A stretch of 64,000 nt of DNA from Azospirillum sp. RU38E (GTDB lineage: Bacteria; Pseudomonadota; Alphaproteobacteria; Azospirillales; Azospirillaceae), in the NCBI RefSeq assembly GCF_900188385.1, contig NZ_FZOI01000007.1, forward strand, positions 147,821-211,820. Reading direction: 5' to 3'. The notes under the pieces were generated by a model, which saw nothing but the letters and a program-made list of their open reading frames with translations, was not told where the DNA came from and did no database searches. How positions within the stretch are numbered: position 1 is the first letter of the stretch; every line of letters begins with the position of its first letter. A program made the position numbers and the translations under genes. Shown in pieces: positions 17,444 to 25,293 of the stretch.

Positions 17444-18621
17444 TGGATCGCATGGTTCTGGAACTCGCCCCCGAAGACATCACCCAGTCGCCTGATCGCA
17501 TTGCGCAGCGGCGGGTGGATCGTGCCCTGTCCGATCTGCGGCGGGGGGAACCGGTGCTGGTGCTGGGCGGTGGCGCTGCCCCCGGCCTGCTGGTGATGGC
17601 GGCGGAGGCGGTGAGCACCGATGCGCTGAACCGGCTGGCGGCGATGGCTGGCGGCGCGCCGGCCCTGCTGGTCAGTGGTCAGCGTGGCCGGGCGCTGGGG
17701 CTGGATGTGGCGGTCGACCGGCCGGTGCTGCTGGCCCCGCCCGCCGGGCTGACAGCTGATCTGGCCCGCGATCTGGCCGACCCCACCCGCCCGCGTCCGC
17801 GCTGGCCCGCCCCGGCCGATCTGGCCCAGCGCGCCGCCGTGCGCAGCCTGGACAGCGCCGATGGGGCAGAGGCGGCGGCCATCATGCTGGCCAAGCTGGC
17901 CCGTCTGCTGCCGGCCACGGTGGTGGCCCCGCTGCCATCCGGCCGCAGCGGCGATGCCGGGGCCTTTGCCCGCCGGCATGACCTGTTGTCGGCCGAGGCG
18001 GCGGATATTCTGGATTATCAGCGCCGGTCCGCCCGGTCGCTGGCGCGGGTGGCCGATGCCGCCGTGCCGCTGGAAGATGCCGAACGGACCCGGCTGGTGG
18101 CTTTCCGGCCCAGCGATGGCGGGCCGGAACATCTGGCCATCATCATCGGCGATCCGACGCCGGGCCAGCCGGTGCTGGCGCGGCTGCATTCGGAATGTTT
18201 CACCGGCGATCTGCTGGGCTCCCTGCGCTGCGATTGCGGCCCGCAATTGCGCGGCGCCATCCGGGAGGTCTCGCAGGCCGGCAGCGGCATCGTGCTCTAT
18301 CTGGCCCAGGAGGGGCGCGGCATCGGCCTGATGAACAAGCTGCGCGCCTATCGCCTGCAGGATGGCGGGCTGGATACGGTGGATGCCAATACGGTCCTGG
18401 GTTTTGATGCGGATGAACGGGTCTATCTGCCCGCCGCCAGCATGTTGAAACAGCTGGGCTTCACCCAGGTGCGGCTGATGACCAACAACCCGGACAAGAT
18501 CGCCCAGCTGACCCGCTGGGGCGTGGAAGTGACGGAACGCGTGCCGCACATCTTCCCCAGCAATGGCCATAACGAGGCCTATCTGAAGACCAAGGCGGAA
18601 AAATCCGGCCATCTGTTCTGA
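17443..18621 (+). CDS. ribA: RibBA-like protein: degenerate DHBP-synthase half, intact GTP cyclohydrolase II half
   Basis: 392 aa. The C-terminal part (about residues 200-392) has all GTP cyclohydrolase II hallmarks: zinc site RLHSECFTGDLLGSLRCDCG, GTP-contact EGRGIGLMNKLRAY, and TNNPDKIAQL. The N-terminal part aligns with the start of RibB (RVDRALSDLRRGEPVLVL), but the acidic EDRENEGD signature is replaced by GGGAAPGLLV, so it cannot make DHBP. Such proteins open GTP to a diaminopyrimidine, normally the first riboflavin step. Its coupling to the phosphatidyltransferase, and the PTPS-like neighbour, suggest it may feed another pathway. Confidence 0.9.
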   Translation: MDRMVLELAPEDITQSPDRIAQRRVDRALSDLRRGEPVLVLGGGAAPGLLVMAAEAVSTDALNRLAAMAGGAPALLVSGQRGRALGLDVAVDRPVLLAPPAGLTADLARDLADPTRPRPRWPAPADLAQRAAVRSLDSADGAEAAAIMLAKLARLLPATVVAPLPSGRSGDAGAFARRHDLLSAEAADILDYQRRSARSLARVADAAVPLEDAERTRLVAFRPSDGGPEHLAIIIGDPTPGQPVLARLHSECFTGDLLGSLRCDCGPQLRGAIREVSQAGSGIVLYLAQEGRGIGLMNKLRAYRLQDGGLDTVDANTVLGFDADERVYLPAASMLKQLGFTQVRLMTNNPDKIAQLTRWGVEVTERVPHIFPSNGHNEAYLKTKAEKSGHLF

Positions 18622-18627
18622 TGAACC

Positions 18628-18650
18628 TGCCCGGCAAAAACCGCCGGGCA
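18628..18650 (+). terminator. Hairpin after ribA
   Basis: Perfect 8-bp stem TGCCCGGC / GCCGGGCA with a 7-nt loop, seven bases after the stop. No T run follows, so termination strength is uncertain. Confidence 0.45.
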
Positions 18651-18694
18651 GCAGAGGCCTCCCCACCAAACCATTGATTCCATTACGGCACATT

Positions 18695-18712
18695 TTGGCA
18701 CGATCCCTGCAT
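18695..18712 (+). promoter_or_regulatory. Sigma-54-type -24/-12 promoter
   Basis: TTGGCACGATCCCTGCA reads TTGGCACG-N4-CTGCA. The invariant GG (18697-18698) and GC (18709-18710) are separated by exactly 10 bp. Predicted transcription would start near 18722, 20 bp before the chosen start codon of the downstream gene. This also argues against the alternative start at 18715, which would lie upstream of the transcript. Confidence 0.65.
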
Positions 18713-18741
18713 GGTTGTGGGTGAAACCAGGGGGAACGCCC

Positions 18742-19950
18742 ATGCCGCCGAGCAGCATCCATATGGATCATATCCGCGCCACGCAGCAGGCGATGCGTGC
18801 GGAATCGGCCGGCACCCCCACCCCGCAAAAGGCGGACAGCAAGGAAGAGGGCATGTCGTTCTGGGATGTGCTGGATGTGGTGAACCCGCTGCAGCATATC
18901 CCCATCGTCAACAAGATTTATCAGGCCGTCACCGGCGATACCATCAAGACCCCGGCTAAACTGGCTGGCAGTGCCCTGTTCTTCGGCCCGATTGGGCTGG
19001 CCGCCGCCGCGGCTGATGCGGTGGTGGAGAAGGAGACGGGCAAGGATACGGTGGATAATGTCACCGGCTGGCTGGGTATCGGCGGCAAGGGGGGCGAAAG
19101 CGCCCCCGCTTCCCCCACCGGGGAGGATGATCCGCTGACCGTGACCGCACCGCGCCCGCAAAAGGCGGAAGCAGCGGGCGACATGCCGCAGAAGGTGGCC
19201 ACCCTGCCGGTGCAGGAACTGACGGACGGGCAGGCCGCCGCGCTGGAACGGCTGATGGCCGCCAGCCAGGGCACAGCCGCCCCAACCCCCGCCGCCAGCA
19301 AGCCCACCCAGGCCTTGGGTGGCATCGGCAATGCCCAGCAATTGAAGGATTTGCAGAGCCTGCCGGGCGCTTCCGCCGCCGCGACGGCCGCTTCCGGTCT
19401 GGGGGCGTCGGCCGCTGTGGCCAGCCTGCCGACACCGGGGGCGGGTGTGGGCAGCAATGCCGTGGCCGCCCTGGCGCAGCAGGATCAGCAGCCGGCCGCC
19501 GTCAGCAGCGGCAGCGCTGGTCACCGCAAGAATGGCCCGGCCCAGGGCATGACCCTGGCCGATTACCGCGCCAATGCCGTGCAGACCGGCAGCATGGGTC
19601 TGAAGCCGCTGATCCCCTCCACCGCTGCCCAGCTGGTGCAGCAGCATGGCGGTATGCCCGGTGCGCGCGCCGTTTTGACCACACAGGCACCGGCCGCAGC
19701 CCGCAGCCCGGCGCCGGCACCCACCGCCGCAACCCCGGTGCCCGCCCAGGCCACCCCGCCGGCCGAAGCCGCGCCGACAGCCGATCAGGCCGCCGCCGCT
19801 TCGGCCCCGCCGTCGAAGGAACGTCTGGCGGAGCTGATGTTGATGGGCATTACCAAGTACCAGCAGCAACAGGCCCATGCCGCCAGCGCCGCCAGTGCGG
19901 CCGCCAACAGCAATGGCAGCCCGGCGGTGCGCAAGGCGGGGAATGAGTAA
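18742..19950 (+). CDS. Conserved alphaproteobacterial protein of unknown function, Ala/Pro-rich
   Basis: 402 aa from ATG 18742 (GGGGGA upstream, and the only start compatible with the promoter at 18695). Residues 35-95 form the one conserved block: FWDVLDVVNPLQHIPIVNKI, YQAVTGDTIK, then LFFGPIGLAAAAADAVVEKETGKD. That glycine/alanine stretch could insert in a membrane. I recall this block from uncharacterised proteins of Azospirillum-like bacteria but know no function. The remaining 300 residues are low complexity, rich in Ala, Pro, Thr and Gln, and probably disordered. The short C-terminal segment KERLAELMLMGITKYQQQQ may be a helix. Sigma-54 control would fit motility or nitrogen-linked roles. 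Confidence 0.78.
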   Translation: MPPSSIHMDHIRATQQAMRAESAGTPTPQKADSKEEGMSFWDVLDVVNPLQHIPIVNKIYQAVTGDTIKTPAKLAGSALFFGPIGLAAAAADAVVEKETGKDTVDNVTGWLGIGGKGGESAPASPTGEDDPLTVTAPRPQKAEAAGDMPQKVATLPVQELTDGQAAALERLMAASQGTAAPTPAASKPTQALGGIGNAQQLKDLQSLPGASAAATAASGLGASAAVASLPTPGAGVGSNAVAALAQQDQQPAAVSSGSAGHRKNGPAQGMTLADYRANAVQTGSMGLKPLIPSTAAQLVQQHGGMPGARAVLTTQAPAAARSPAPAPTAATPVPAQATPPAEAAPTADQAAAASAPPSKERLAELMLMGITKYQQQQAHAASAASAAANSNGSPAVRKAGNE

Positions 19951-19958
19951 ACCTTAAT

Positions 19959-20061
19959 TAGCGCCGGGTGCGTTTAACCGAAAACGCACCCGGCGCTAAG
20001 TCCTTGTTCAGCGAGCGGATTCACGCTTCAAAGCGATTCCGCTTTTCCGCGATCCGCTCTA
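19959..20061. repeat. 103-bp structured interspersed repeat, copy 1
   Basis: Matches 45907-46009 with three substitutions over 103 bp. The left part is a 17-bp perfect inverted repeat (TAGCGCCGGGTGCGTTT and its complement) with a 6-nt loop. The right part is bounded by GAGCGGAT / ATCCGCTC with an inner AAGCG / CGCTT pair. Its last three bases supply the TAG stop of gshB on the minus strand. The left hairpin may serve as terminator for the flanking convergent genes. Confidence 0.9.
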
Positions 20062-21012
20062 GCTGCGCGTGGCGGCGAATCGGGCTTCCATGGCGTCCCA
20101 CAGCACGGATTCCAAGGCCGATCCGTTCAGGCGGTTGATTTCCTGAATGCCGGTGGGGCTGGTGACGTTGATCTCCGTCAGATAATCGCCGATTACGTCG
20201 ATACCGACAAAGATCAGCCCCTGCGCGCGCAGCGTCGGGCCGATGGCCTCGCAAATCTCCTGCTCGCGCTTGGTCAGTTCCGTCTTGCCGGCGCTGCCGC
20301 CGGCATGGAAATTGGCCCGCGCCTCCCCTTCCTGCGGGATGCGGGAGACGGCACCAGCCGGCTTGCCATCGATCAGGATGATGCGCTTATCGCCCTGGCG
20401 GATTTCCGGCAGATATTTCTGCACGATCACCGGTTCGCGGTAGAGCTGGGTGAAGGTCTCCAGCAGGGCGCCCAGATTCTCATCTTCCGGCTTCAGGTGG
20501 AAGACGCCGGCACCGCCATTGCCGAACAGCGGCTTGACGATGATGTCCTTCCATTCCGCCCGCGCCGCCAGAACCTCTTCCTTGGAAGAGGTGATGACGG
20601 TGGGGGGCATCAGGTCCGGGAAATGGGTGACGAACAGCTTTTCCGGGGCGTTGCGCACGGCGGCCGGGTCATTCACCACCAGCGTCTTGGGGTGGATATG
20701 TTCCAGCAGATGGGTGGCGGTGATATAGGCCATGTCAAACGGCGGGTCCTGGCGCATCAGCACCAGATCCATGGTCGACAGCTCGATGATTTCCGAGGCG
20801 CCCAGGGTGAAATGGTCTCCCTTCTGCCGGCGCACCTGCACGGGCGCCACGCGGGCAAACAGCTTGTTGCCGCGCAGCGCCAGATCACGCGGATGGTAAT
20901 GCCACAGGGCATGGCCGCGCCGCTGCGCTTCCAGCGCCATCATGAAGGTGCTGTCAGTATCGATATTGATGGACTGGATCGGGTCCATCTGGATGGCGAC
21001 CTTCAGGGTCAT
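20059..21012 (-). CDS. gshB: Glutathione synthetase
   Basis: 317 aa from ATG 21012 (GGAG eight bases upstream). It starts [23 protein letters not shown], typical of proteobacterial GshB. The ATP-grasp part includes [19 protein letters not shown] (about residues 150-168), an [22 protein letters not shown] block and the metal-binding end [15 protein letters not shown]. It joins gamma-glutamylcysteine to glycine. The stop codon is formed by the edge of the 103-bp repeat, so the repeat was inserted at, or has fixed, the 3' end of the gene. Confidence 0.97.
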   Translation of the reverse strand: MTLKVAIQMDPIQSINIDTDSTFMMALEAQRRGHALWHYHPRDLALRGNKLFARVAPVQVRRQKGDHFTLGASEIIELSTMDLVLMRQDPPFDMAYITATHLLEHIHPKTLVVNDPAAVRNAPEKLFVTHFPDLMPPTVITSSKEEVLAARAEWKDIIVKPLFGNGGAGVFHLKPEDENLGALLETFTQLYREPVIVQKYLPEIRQGDKRIILIDGKPAGAVSRIPQEGEARANFHAGGSAGKTELTKREQEICEAIGPTLRAQGLIFVGIDVIGDYLTEINVTSPTGIQEINRLNGSALESVLWDAMEARFAATRS

Positions 21013-21114
21013 CGCTGTCACTCCGGCGGGCAGGCGGGAAAATCAGGGTCGATCAGGGGCGGGATGGTAACGGCGCACCGGCGGATTGCCCTGTGCGCCC
21101 GGTCACTTCCCCGC

Positions 21115-21975
21115 TCAGTTCAGGCGGCTGCGCAATTGCTGCAACAAGGTGGCGGTCTGCTGCATCAGCGCCGGGGAGGCGCCGCGCTGACGCGCCAGTT
21201 CCATGAAATGTTCAAAGGCGGCGATGGCGGCGGTCAGCTTGCCGGCATGGGCATTCAGCAGGCCGGATTCCCGCCACAGCCCGATATGATCGGGCGCGAA
21301 CAGCAGCATCACCTCCACCGCCTCCAGCGCCTTGGCCGGCTGATCGGTGGAAAGATGGCGCAGCTTGAGGTTATTTTGCAGCCGTAACAAAACCTCCCGG
21401 TTCGATACGGGGGCGTAATGTTCTGGCGAAAGCTCAGCCTCCAGCCCAGCCGTCTGTTTCAGCAGCTCCCGCAGCGTGTGCGGCTCGCAGATGCTGCCGC
21501 CTTCGAACGGGTCCAGGATCAGGCGCTGGCCGTCCAGATCCATCCGGATCAGGAAATGGCCGGGGAAGGACAGGCCGCAAATTTCCCAGCCCTGGGATCG
21601 GGCCAGATGCATCATCAGGATGCCCAGCGCCACGGGCAGGCCGCGCTTGCGGTCGATCACCCGGATCAGGTTGGCGTTCTGCAAATCCTCATAGGTTTCG
21701 CTGTCCCCGGCATAGCCATGCTGATCCACCAGCACGCGGCGGATAGCCGCGATGCGGCCAGTCAGATCGTCGGCTTCACCGGCATCGACGATGGCGGCCA
21801 GATCGGCGCACATCTGGGCCAGATGGGCGCGATAGGGGGCAAGGTCGGGAACCGGATGGTCCAGCAGGGCCAGCGACAGGGCTGCCCCGGCAAGGTCGAT
21901 GGCATCATCCTCAGCGCCGCCGATGCGACGCAGCAGGTCCAGTGCCTCTTGGCGCATGGTCACGGGCGCTTGCAC
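21115..21975 (-). CDS. SirB1-type transglutaminase-like / TPR protein
   Basis: 286 aa from the GTG at 21975; ATG 21957 would give 280 aa. The core YEDLQNANLIRVIDRKRGLPVALGILMMHLAR and GLSFPGHFLIRM matches the SirB1 transglutaminase-like domain (residues ~90-160). The C-terminal part (NREVLLRLQNNLKLRHL, APDHIGLWRESGLLNAHAGK) is TPR-like. The family is widespread next to housekeeping genes, and its biochemical role is not established. It is upstream of gshB on the same strand with a 100-bp gap. Confidence 0.83.
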   Translation of the reverse strand: MQAPVTMRQEALDLLRRIGGAEDDAIDLAGAALSLALLDHPVPDLAPYRAHLAQMCADLAAIVDAGEADDLTGRIAAIRRVLVDQHGYAGDSETYEDLQNANLIRVIDRKRGLPVALGILMMHLARSQGWEICGLSFPGHFLIRMDLDGQRLILDPFEGGSICEPHTLRELLKQTAGLEAELSPEHYAPVSNREVLLRLQNNLKLRHLSTDQPAKALEAVEVMLLFAPDHIGLWRESGLLNAHAGKLTAAIAAFEHFMELARQRGASPALMQQTATLLQQLRSRLN

Positions 21976-22212
21976 TCCCTCACCGGGCTGCCCTGGCGGG
22001 CGGGTAAGTCCGGGGCCGGAACGGCCGACAGGTTCCCCATAGCGCAGGCAGGGGCGGGGTGTCGAGACAGAACCGACCGCCCCGCCCCCGCTTCGTCAAC
22101 AAGGCGGTTCATCGTAACGGGCCGATATCGGCCAATTGAAGATGGGATACGATATCCTTATACAGAAGACAGGAACCGGCGGTGGCGACCGGCATCAGTC
22201 AGCAGGAAGGCA

Positions 22213-22872
22213 ATGAAAGAGATTAACGCCGATGTGGGCAAGGGCTCCATCCAGGGGGTGGCATCGCGCGTGCGCCAGACGCCCAAAAGTATTGCCACTC
22301 ATCATAAGATCATTGATGCGGCGATCCGTTGTTTTCTTGATCTGGGCTATCATCGCACCACCACTTCTGAGATTGCCAAGCTGGCTGGGGTGACGCGCGG
22401 CGCGGTACAATATTATTTTCCCACCACGCCGGCGGTGCTGCGGGCCACGGTGGACCATATCACCCAGCAATTCATGGAATATTTCCACGCCCTTGCCGCG
22501 GCTCGCCCGCAAGAGGGTGGGGAGGGGTTGGACCAGGGGCTGGATGCCCTTTGGCAGGCGGGGCACCACCCGCTCTGGACCGCCTGGAAGGAGTTGGAGG
22601 CCGCTGCCCGCACCGATGCGGAACTGGCCGGCGTGATGGGGCCGGCCAAGGCCGAATTCTATCGCCGCTGGGAAGCATTGTCGGTGGAGCTGTATGGCAG
22701 CTATCAGCAGAAAGACCCGGTCAAGTTTGAGATGGGCCACCATCTGACCTGGCAGTTCCTGCAAGCCCTGGCCGGCCTGTCGCGCGGTGACGAAGCAGCG
22801 GACATCGCCCTGAAGCAGCGGTTGCTGGCAGAGTTCAAGAATCTGATCCGCGGCTATTGGGATATGGGTTAA
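22213..22872 (+). CDS. TetR/AcrR family transcriptional regulator
   Basis: 219 aa from ATG 22213, preceded by AGGAAGG. The frame is open far upstream but overlaps the SirB1-type gene and is not conserved. The helix-turn-helix lies at residues ~30-76: IIDAAIRCFLDLGYHRTTTSEIAKLAGVTRG, then AVQYYFPT. The remainder is the variable ligand-binding domain. No obvious target operon is adjacent; the genes on both sides run the other way. The effector is unknown. Confidence 0.9.
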   Translation: MKEINADVGKGSIQGVASRVRQTPKSIATHHKIIDAAIRCFLDLGYHRTTTSEIAKLAGVTRGAVQYYFPTTPAVLRATVDHITQQFMEYFHALAAARPQEGGEGLDQGLDALWQAGHHPLWTAWKELEAAARTDAELAGVMGPAKAEFYRRWEALSVELYGSYQQKDPVKFEMGHHLTWQFLQALAGLSRGDEAADIALKQRLLAEFKNLIRGYWDMG

Positions 22873-22877
22873 AGGGA

Positions 22878-22910
22878 GAGGGGCGGGCGGGCGGGCGCCG
22901 CCCGCCCCTC
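22878..22910. terminator. Bidirectional hairpin between convergent tetR-type and pterin dehydratase genes
   Basis: A 13-bp perfect stem (GAGGGGCGGGCGG / CCGCCCGCCCCTC, 7-nt loop) fills the gap between the two stop codons. There is no T run, but the stem is very stable. Confidence 0.65.
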
Positions 22911-22913
22911 CGG

Positions 22914-23222
22914 TCATTTCCCGGCGACCTGTTCCATGAAACGGGCCATGGTCAGGTCCAGCTCGGTCACACCATCGGCGTCATGGGTGGCCAGCGTCAC
23001 CGCCACCTTGTTGTAAACATTGAACCATTCCGGATGGTGATCCAGCTTTTCCGCCAGCATTGCCACGCGCGTCATGAAGCCGAAGGCCTGGTTGAAATCC
23101 TGGAACCGGTATTCCTTGGCAATCGCCCGCCGTCCCTCCACCGGGGTCCAGCCGGGCAAGCCCGTCAGGGCCTCCGTCACCGCCGGGTCTGCCAACCGGG
23201 CCGGCCGTTGCTGCTGTGCCAT
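22914..23222 (-). CDS. phhB: 4a-hydroxytetrahydrobiopterin dehydratase (pterin-4a-carbinolamine dehydratase)
   Basis: 102 aa from ATG 23222 (AAGGTGG five bases upstream); six further codons upstream lack a site. The family signature [18 protein letters not shown] plus [11 protein letters not shown] carries the active-site histidines. The enzyme recycles the oxidised pterin cofactor of aromatic amino acid hydroxylases. No hydroxylase gene is in this window, so it may work with a distant partner or in molybdopterin-linked chemistry, as proposed for other bacterial members. Confidence 0.93.
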   Translation of the reverse strand: MAQQQRPARLADPAVTEALTGLPGWTPVEGRRAIAKEYRFQDFNQAFGFMTRVAMLAEKLDHHPEWFNVYNKVAVTLATHDADGVTELDLTMARFMEQVAGK

Positions 23223-23311
23223 TCTATCCACCTTTCCCATCGCCTATGTTTGGGGGATAGGTGTGGCGTTGGCCCCCGCCGCGTCAAGCCTGATCGTTGC
23301 AAATACAACAA

Positions 23312-23746
23312 ATGACCCCGCCCATGTCGTCGCTGCGCCGTTTCACCACCGCCCCCACACTGGCCGAACTGGAGGCCATTGCCGAGAAGGCCGCCGCCGG
23401 CATCCCCGCCGAATTGCGCCAGCATGTGCGCAATGTGCTGATCCGGGTGGAGGATTTCCCCGATGAGGAGACGGCGCAGGAGATGGAGCTGGAAAGCCCG
23501 TTCGATCTGCTGGGCCTGTATCGCGGCGTGGGAATGCCCTGGCAAAGCGTCACCCAGCCCCGGCTGGAACCGGACCTGATCTTCCTCTATCGCCGGCCGA
23601 TTCTGGATTACTGGTGCGAGACGGGGGAGGATCTGACCCATCTGGTCCGCCATGTGCTGATCCATGAGATCGGGCACCATTTCGGCTTCTCCGACGCGGA
23701 TATGGAAGCGCTGGAAGCCGCCGCCGACCCCGACCAGCATGGTTAA
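23312..23746 (+). CDS. Zincin-like metallopeptidase family protein
   Basis: 144 aa from ATG 23312; TTG 23297 or ATG 23324 are possible because no clear ribosome site is present. The C-terminal HEIGHHFGFSD motif (about residues 121-131) is an HExxHxxxxxD zinc site, as in the Zincin_1 family (PF06262). Residues 40-100 (VRNVLIRVEDFP, DLLGLYRGVGMPWQSV) match the same family. Substrates are not known for the family. It is monocistronic here. Confidence 0.87.
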   Translation: MTPPMSSLRRFTTAPTLAELEAIAEKAAAGIPAELRQHVRNVLIRVEDFPDEETAQEMELESPFDLLGLYRGVGMPWQSVTQPRLEPDLIFLYRRPILDYWCETGEDLTHLVRHVLIHEIGHHFGFSDADMEALEAAADPDQHG

Positions 23747-23942
23747 GGCCGGCTGATTTTCACCTCCCCTTTGCTGATTTGGTGGCCCCGCAACCGGTTG
23801 GGTTGCGGGAGCGCGATATTTTTCTTCTTACTTACACATTAATTCAATTGAACAGGTCATATGCCCTGGCATAATGGTTTATGCAGTCACGGGGCGCCGA
23901 CCCGGCGCCTTCATTCATCGCTTCCAGCCAGGGAGGATCGCC

Positions 23943-24305
23943 TTGCCCCCCCGTTCCAAACGTTTTTCCCGGGAAGAGTCCGACGATACCGCCAGCACGC
24001 TGGTCATTCGCAATGTCGTGGTGCTGAACAAGCGCACCAGCCTGCGGATGGAACCGGAGATGTGGGATGCGCTGAATGATGTCGCCAGGCGCGAACAAAA
24101 GACCCTGCACGATATCTGCACCCAGATTGTCGAACGCAAACCGGGTGGTGCGTCCCTGACGGCGGCGATCCGGGTGTTTCTGGTCAATTATTACCGCATG
24201 TCCTCCACGGAGGATGGGCATCGCGGGGCCGGCCACGGCCAGGGCGATCCGGACATCATCACGGCGGCCCTGGCCCCCTTGCGCAGCGAGGAAGAGGTGG
24301 TCTGA
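23943..24305 (+). CDS. Ribbon-helix-helix domain protein
   Basis: 120 aa from TTG 23943, chosen because AGGGAGG lies six bases upstream; an ATG at 23874 has no site. The segment STLVIRNVVVLNKRTSLRMEPEMWDALNDVARRE followed by ASLTAAIRVFLVNYYR is the RHH_4-type fold (PF13467): a beta strand that contacts DNA and two helices. The N-terminal 20 residues are basic (PPRSKRFSREES). It probably binds DNA as a dimer, but the target is unknown. It is not paired with an obvious toxin. Confidence 0.78.
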   Translation: MPPRSKRFSREESDDTASTLVIRNVVVLNKRTSLRMEPEMWDALNDVARREQKTLHDICTQIVERKPGGASLTAAIRVFLVNYYRMSSTEDGHRGAGHGQGDPDIITAALAPLRSEEEVV

Positions 24306-24339
24306 ACACCAAAAGTTGAATATCGGATAGATATAAGAT

Positions 24340-24927
24340 TCAGGGGGCCGGCGGCTTGGCAAATTCGGGCCAGAGCCTTTGGACCAGCGGCCCGTCGGAT
24401 GCGAAACTATGGCAGCCATCCAGCAGGGGTGGCGGCCGGCGCGGCGGCGGTTCCTGCCCCTGGGCCAGCATGGCCTCGCGCTGTTGTTGTTCAGCCTGCT
24501 GCCGCAAGGGGGCGATGGTCTGGAAGGCGGTTGTGGCCACCGGCCCCAGCAGTTCCACCAGATGGGTGCAGCCCTGCACCCCGCCCAGCCGTTCCTTCAC
24601 CGCCGCTGTCCAGCCGCTGGCAATCGACAGCCCGATCAGCTTCTGATAAGCGGGGGCGATGGCGGGGCAGAGGGTGAAGGGCGTGGTATCGGCTGCCACC
24701 TCCACCGCCCGCACGGTCAAACTGTCATCCAGGGTCAGCCGGATCCACAGATCATGGATGAAATCGTCCGGTTGTTTTTCCTCCCCCGCCAGACTGCGAT
24801 GGGCATAGGTACGCGCATCCGTCAGGTGCCCTTCCACATCCCATAAGCCATCGGCCCGGCGGTAGCCCTGGCAGGTGATCTTCCTTGTGTGCAGCAAGGT
24901 GCGGTCGGCGGGGGGCGGCAGCGGCAT
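24340..24927 (-). CDS. DUF2889 family protein
   Basis: 195 aa from ATG 24927; TTG 24936 is an alternative. The start (LHTRKITCQGYRRADGLWDVEGHLTDARTY) and CTHLVELLGPVATTAFQTI match DUF2889, a family of unknown function common in Alpha- and Betaproteobacteria. The late Pro/Arg-rich linker (EPPPRRPPPLLDGCHSF) is typical too. It converges on the ribbon-helix-helix gene and is followed upstream by a structured repeat. Confidence 0.82.
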   Translation of the reverse strand: MPLPPPADRTLLHTRKITCQGYRRADGLWDVEGHLTDARTYAHRSLAGEEKQPDDFIHDLWIRLTLDDSLTVRAVEVAADTTPFTLCPAIAPAYQKLIGLSIASGWTAAVKERLGGVQGCTHLVELLGPVATTAFQTIAPLRQQAEQQQREAMLAQGQEPPPRRPPPLLDGCHSFASDGPLVQRLWPEFAKPPAP

Positions 24928-24966
24928 GGCAAGCAATCATCGATTCGGTCGGGGGGAACGGCAACA

Positions 24967-25112
24967 CCAAGGGGCATGGGACATGCCCCTTGGAGGCCGG
25001 CGACTGCCGGCCCGCCGCACGTGCGGCGTGAGCCAAGGCGGCGGATGCCGCCGCCCGGCAATTGAGGGAACACGTAAATCCCAAGAGCCATGATCCATGG
25101 CTCTTGGGATAA
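24967..25112 (-). repeat. Structured mosaic repeat, copy A
   Basis: Hairpins in order on the plus strand: H1 CCAAGGGGCATG with a 3-nt loop (24967-24993); H2 GGCCGGC-GACT-GCCGGCC (24995-25012); H3 palindrome CGCCGCACGTGCGGCG (25013-25028); linker with GCCAAG; H4 GGCGGC-GGAT-GCCGCC (25037-25052); linker ending ATTGAGGG; H5 CCCAAGAGCCAT with loop GATCC (25080-25108). The order and loops match copies B to F. Strand is given relative to copy B as plus. Confidence 0.85.
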
Positions 25113-25293
25113 GTTTGGGGCCCCCGGCATGTCGGGTCAAGCTGCCCTTTACGTATTGGGAATATTCCCGCCGCCAGCCCTGCGGCGGGCGGGTGGCCGC
25201 CGTTGAACATCGGCGGTTCGCCGCCGCGCCGTTTCGCGCTACATGAAGGCTGCACTTTGTTGATCTTAATCGCAGCCTTTTCAGGAAAGAACC
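25113..25293. other. Hairpin-rich upstream region of pyrF
   Basis: Holds CCCGCCGC / GCGGCGGG (25167-25189, 7-nt loop) and further GC-rich inverted repeats such as GGCGG-TTCG-CCGCC. It may be a decayed further repeat copy. The pyrF promoter should lie in the AT-richer last 60 bp. Confidence 0.35.

Noticed and set aside
17086..19878. 930-codon open frame on the minus strand
   Set aside because: It lies antisense to three well-supported genes, is rich in Gly, Gln, His and Arg, and has no domain or ribosome site. It is a typical by-product of GC-rich third positions.
23943..24305. Antitoxin of a toxin-antitoxin pair
   Set aside because: The ribbon-helix-helix protein has no small partner ORF; the neighbours are a zincin-like protein and a converging DUF2889 gene, neither a toxin family.
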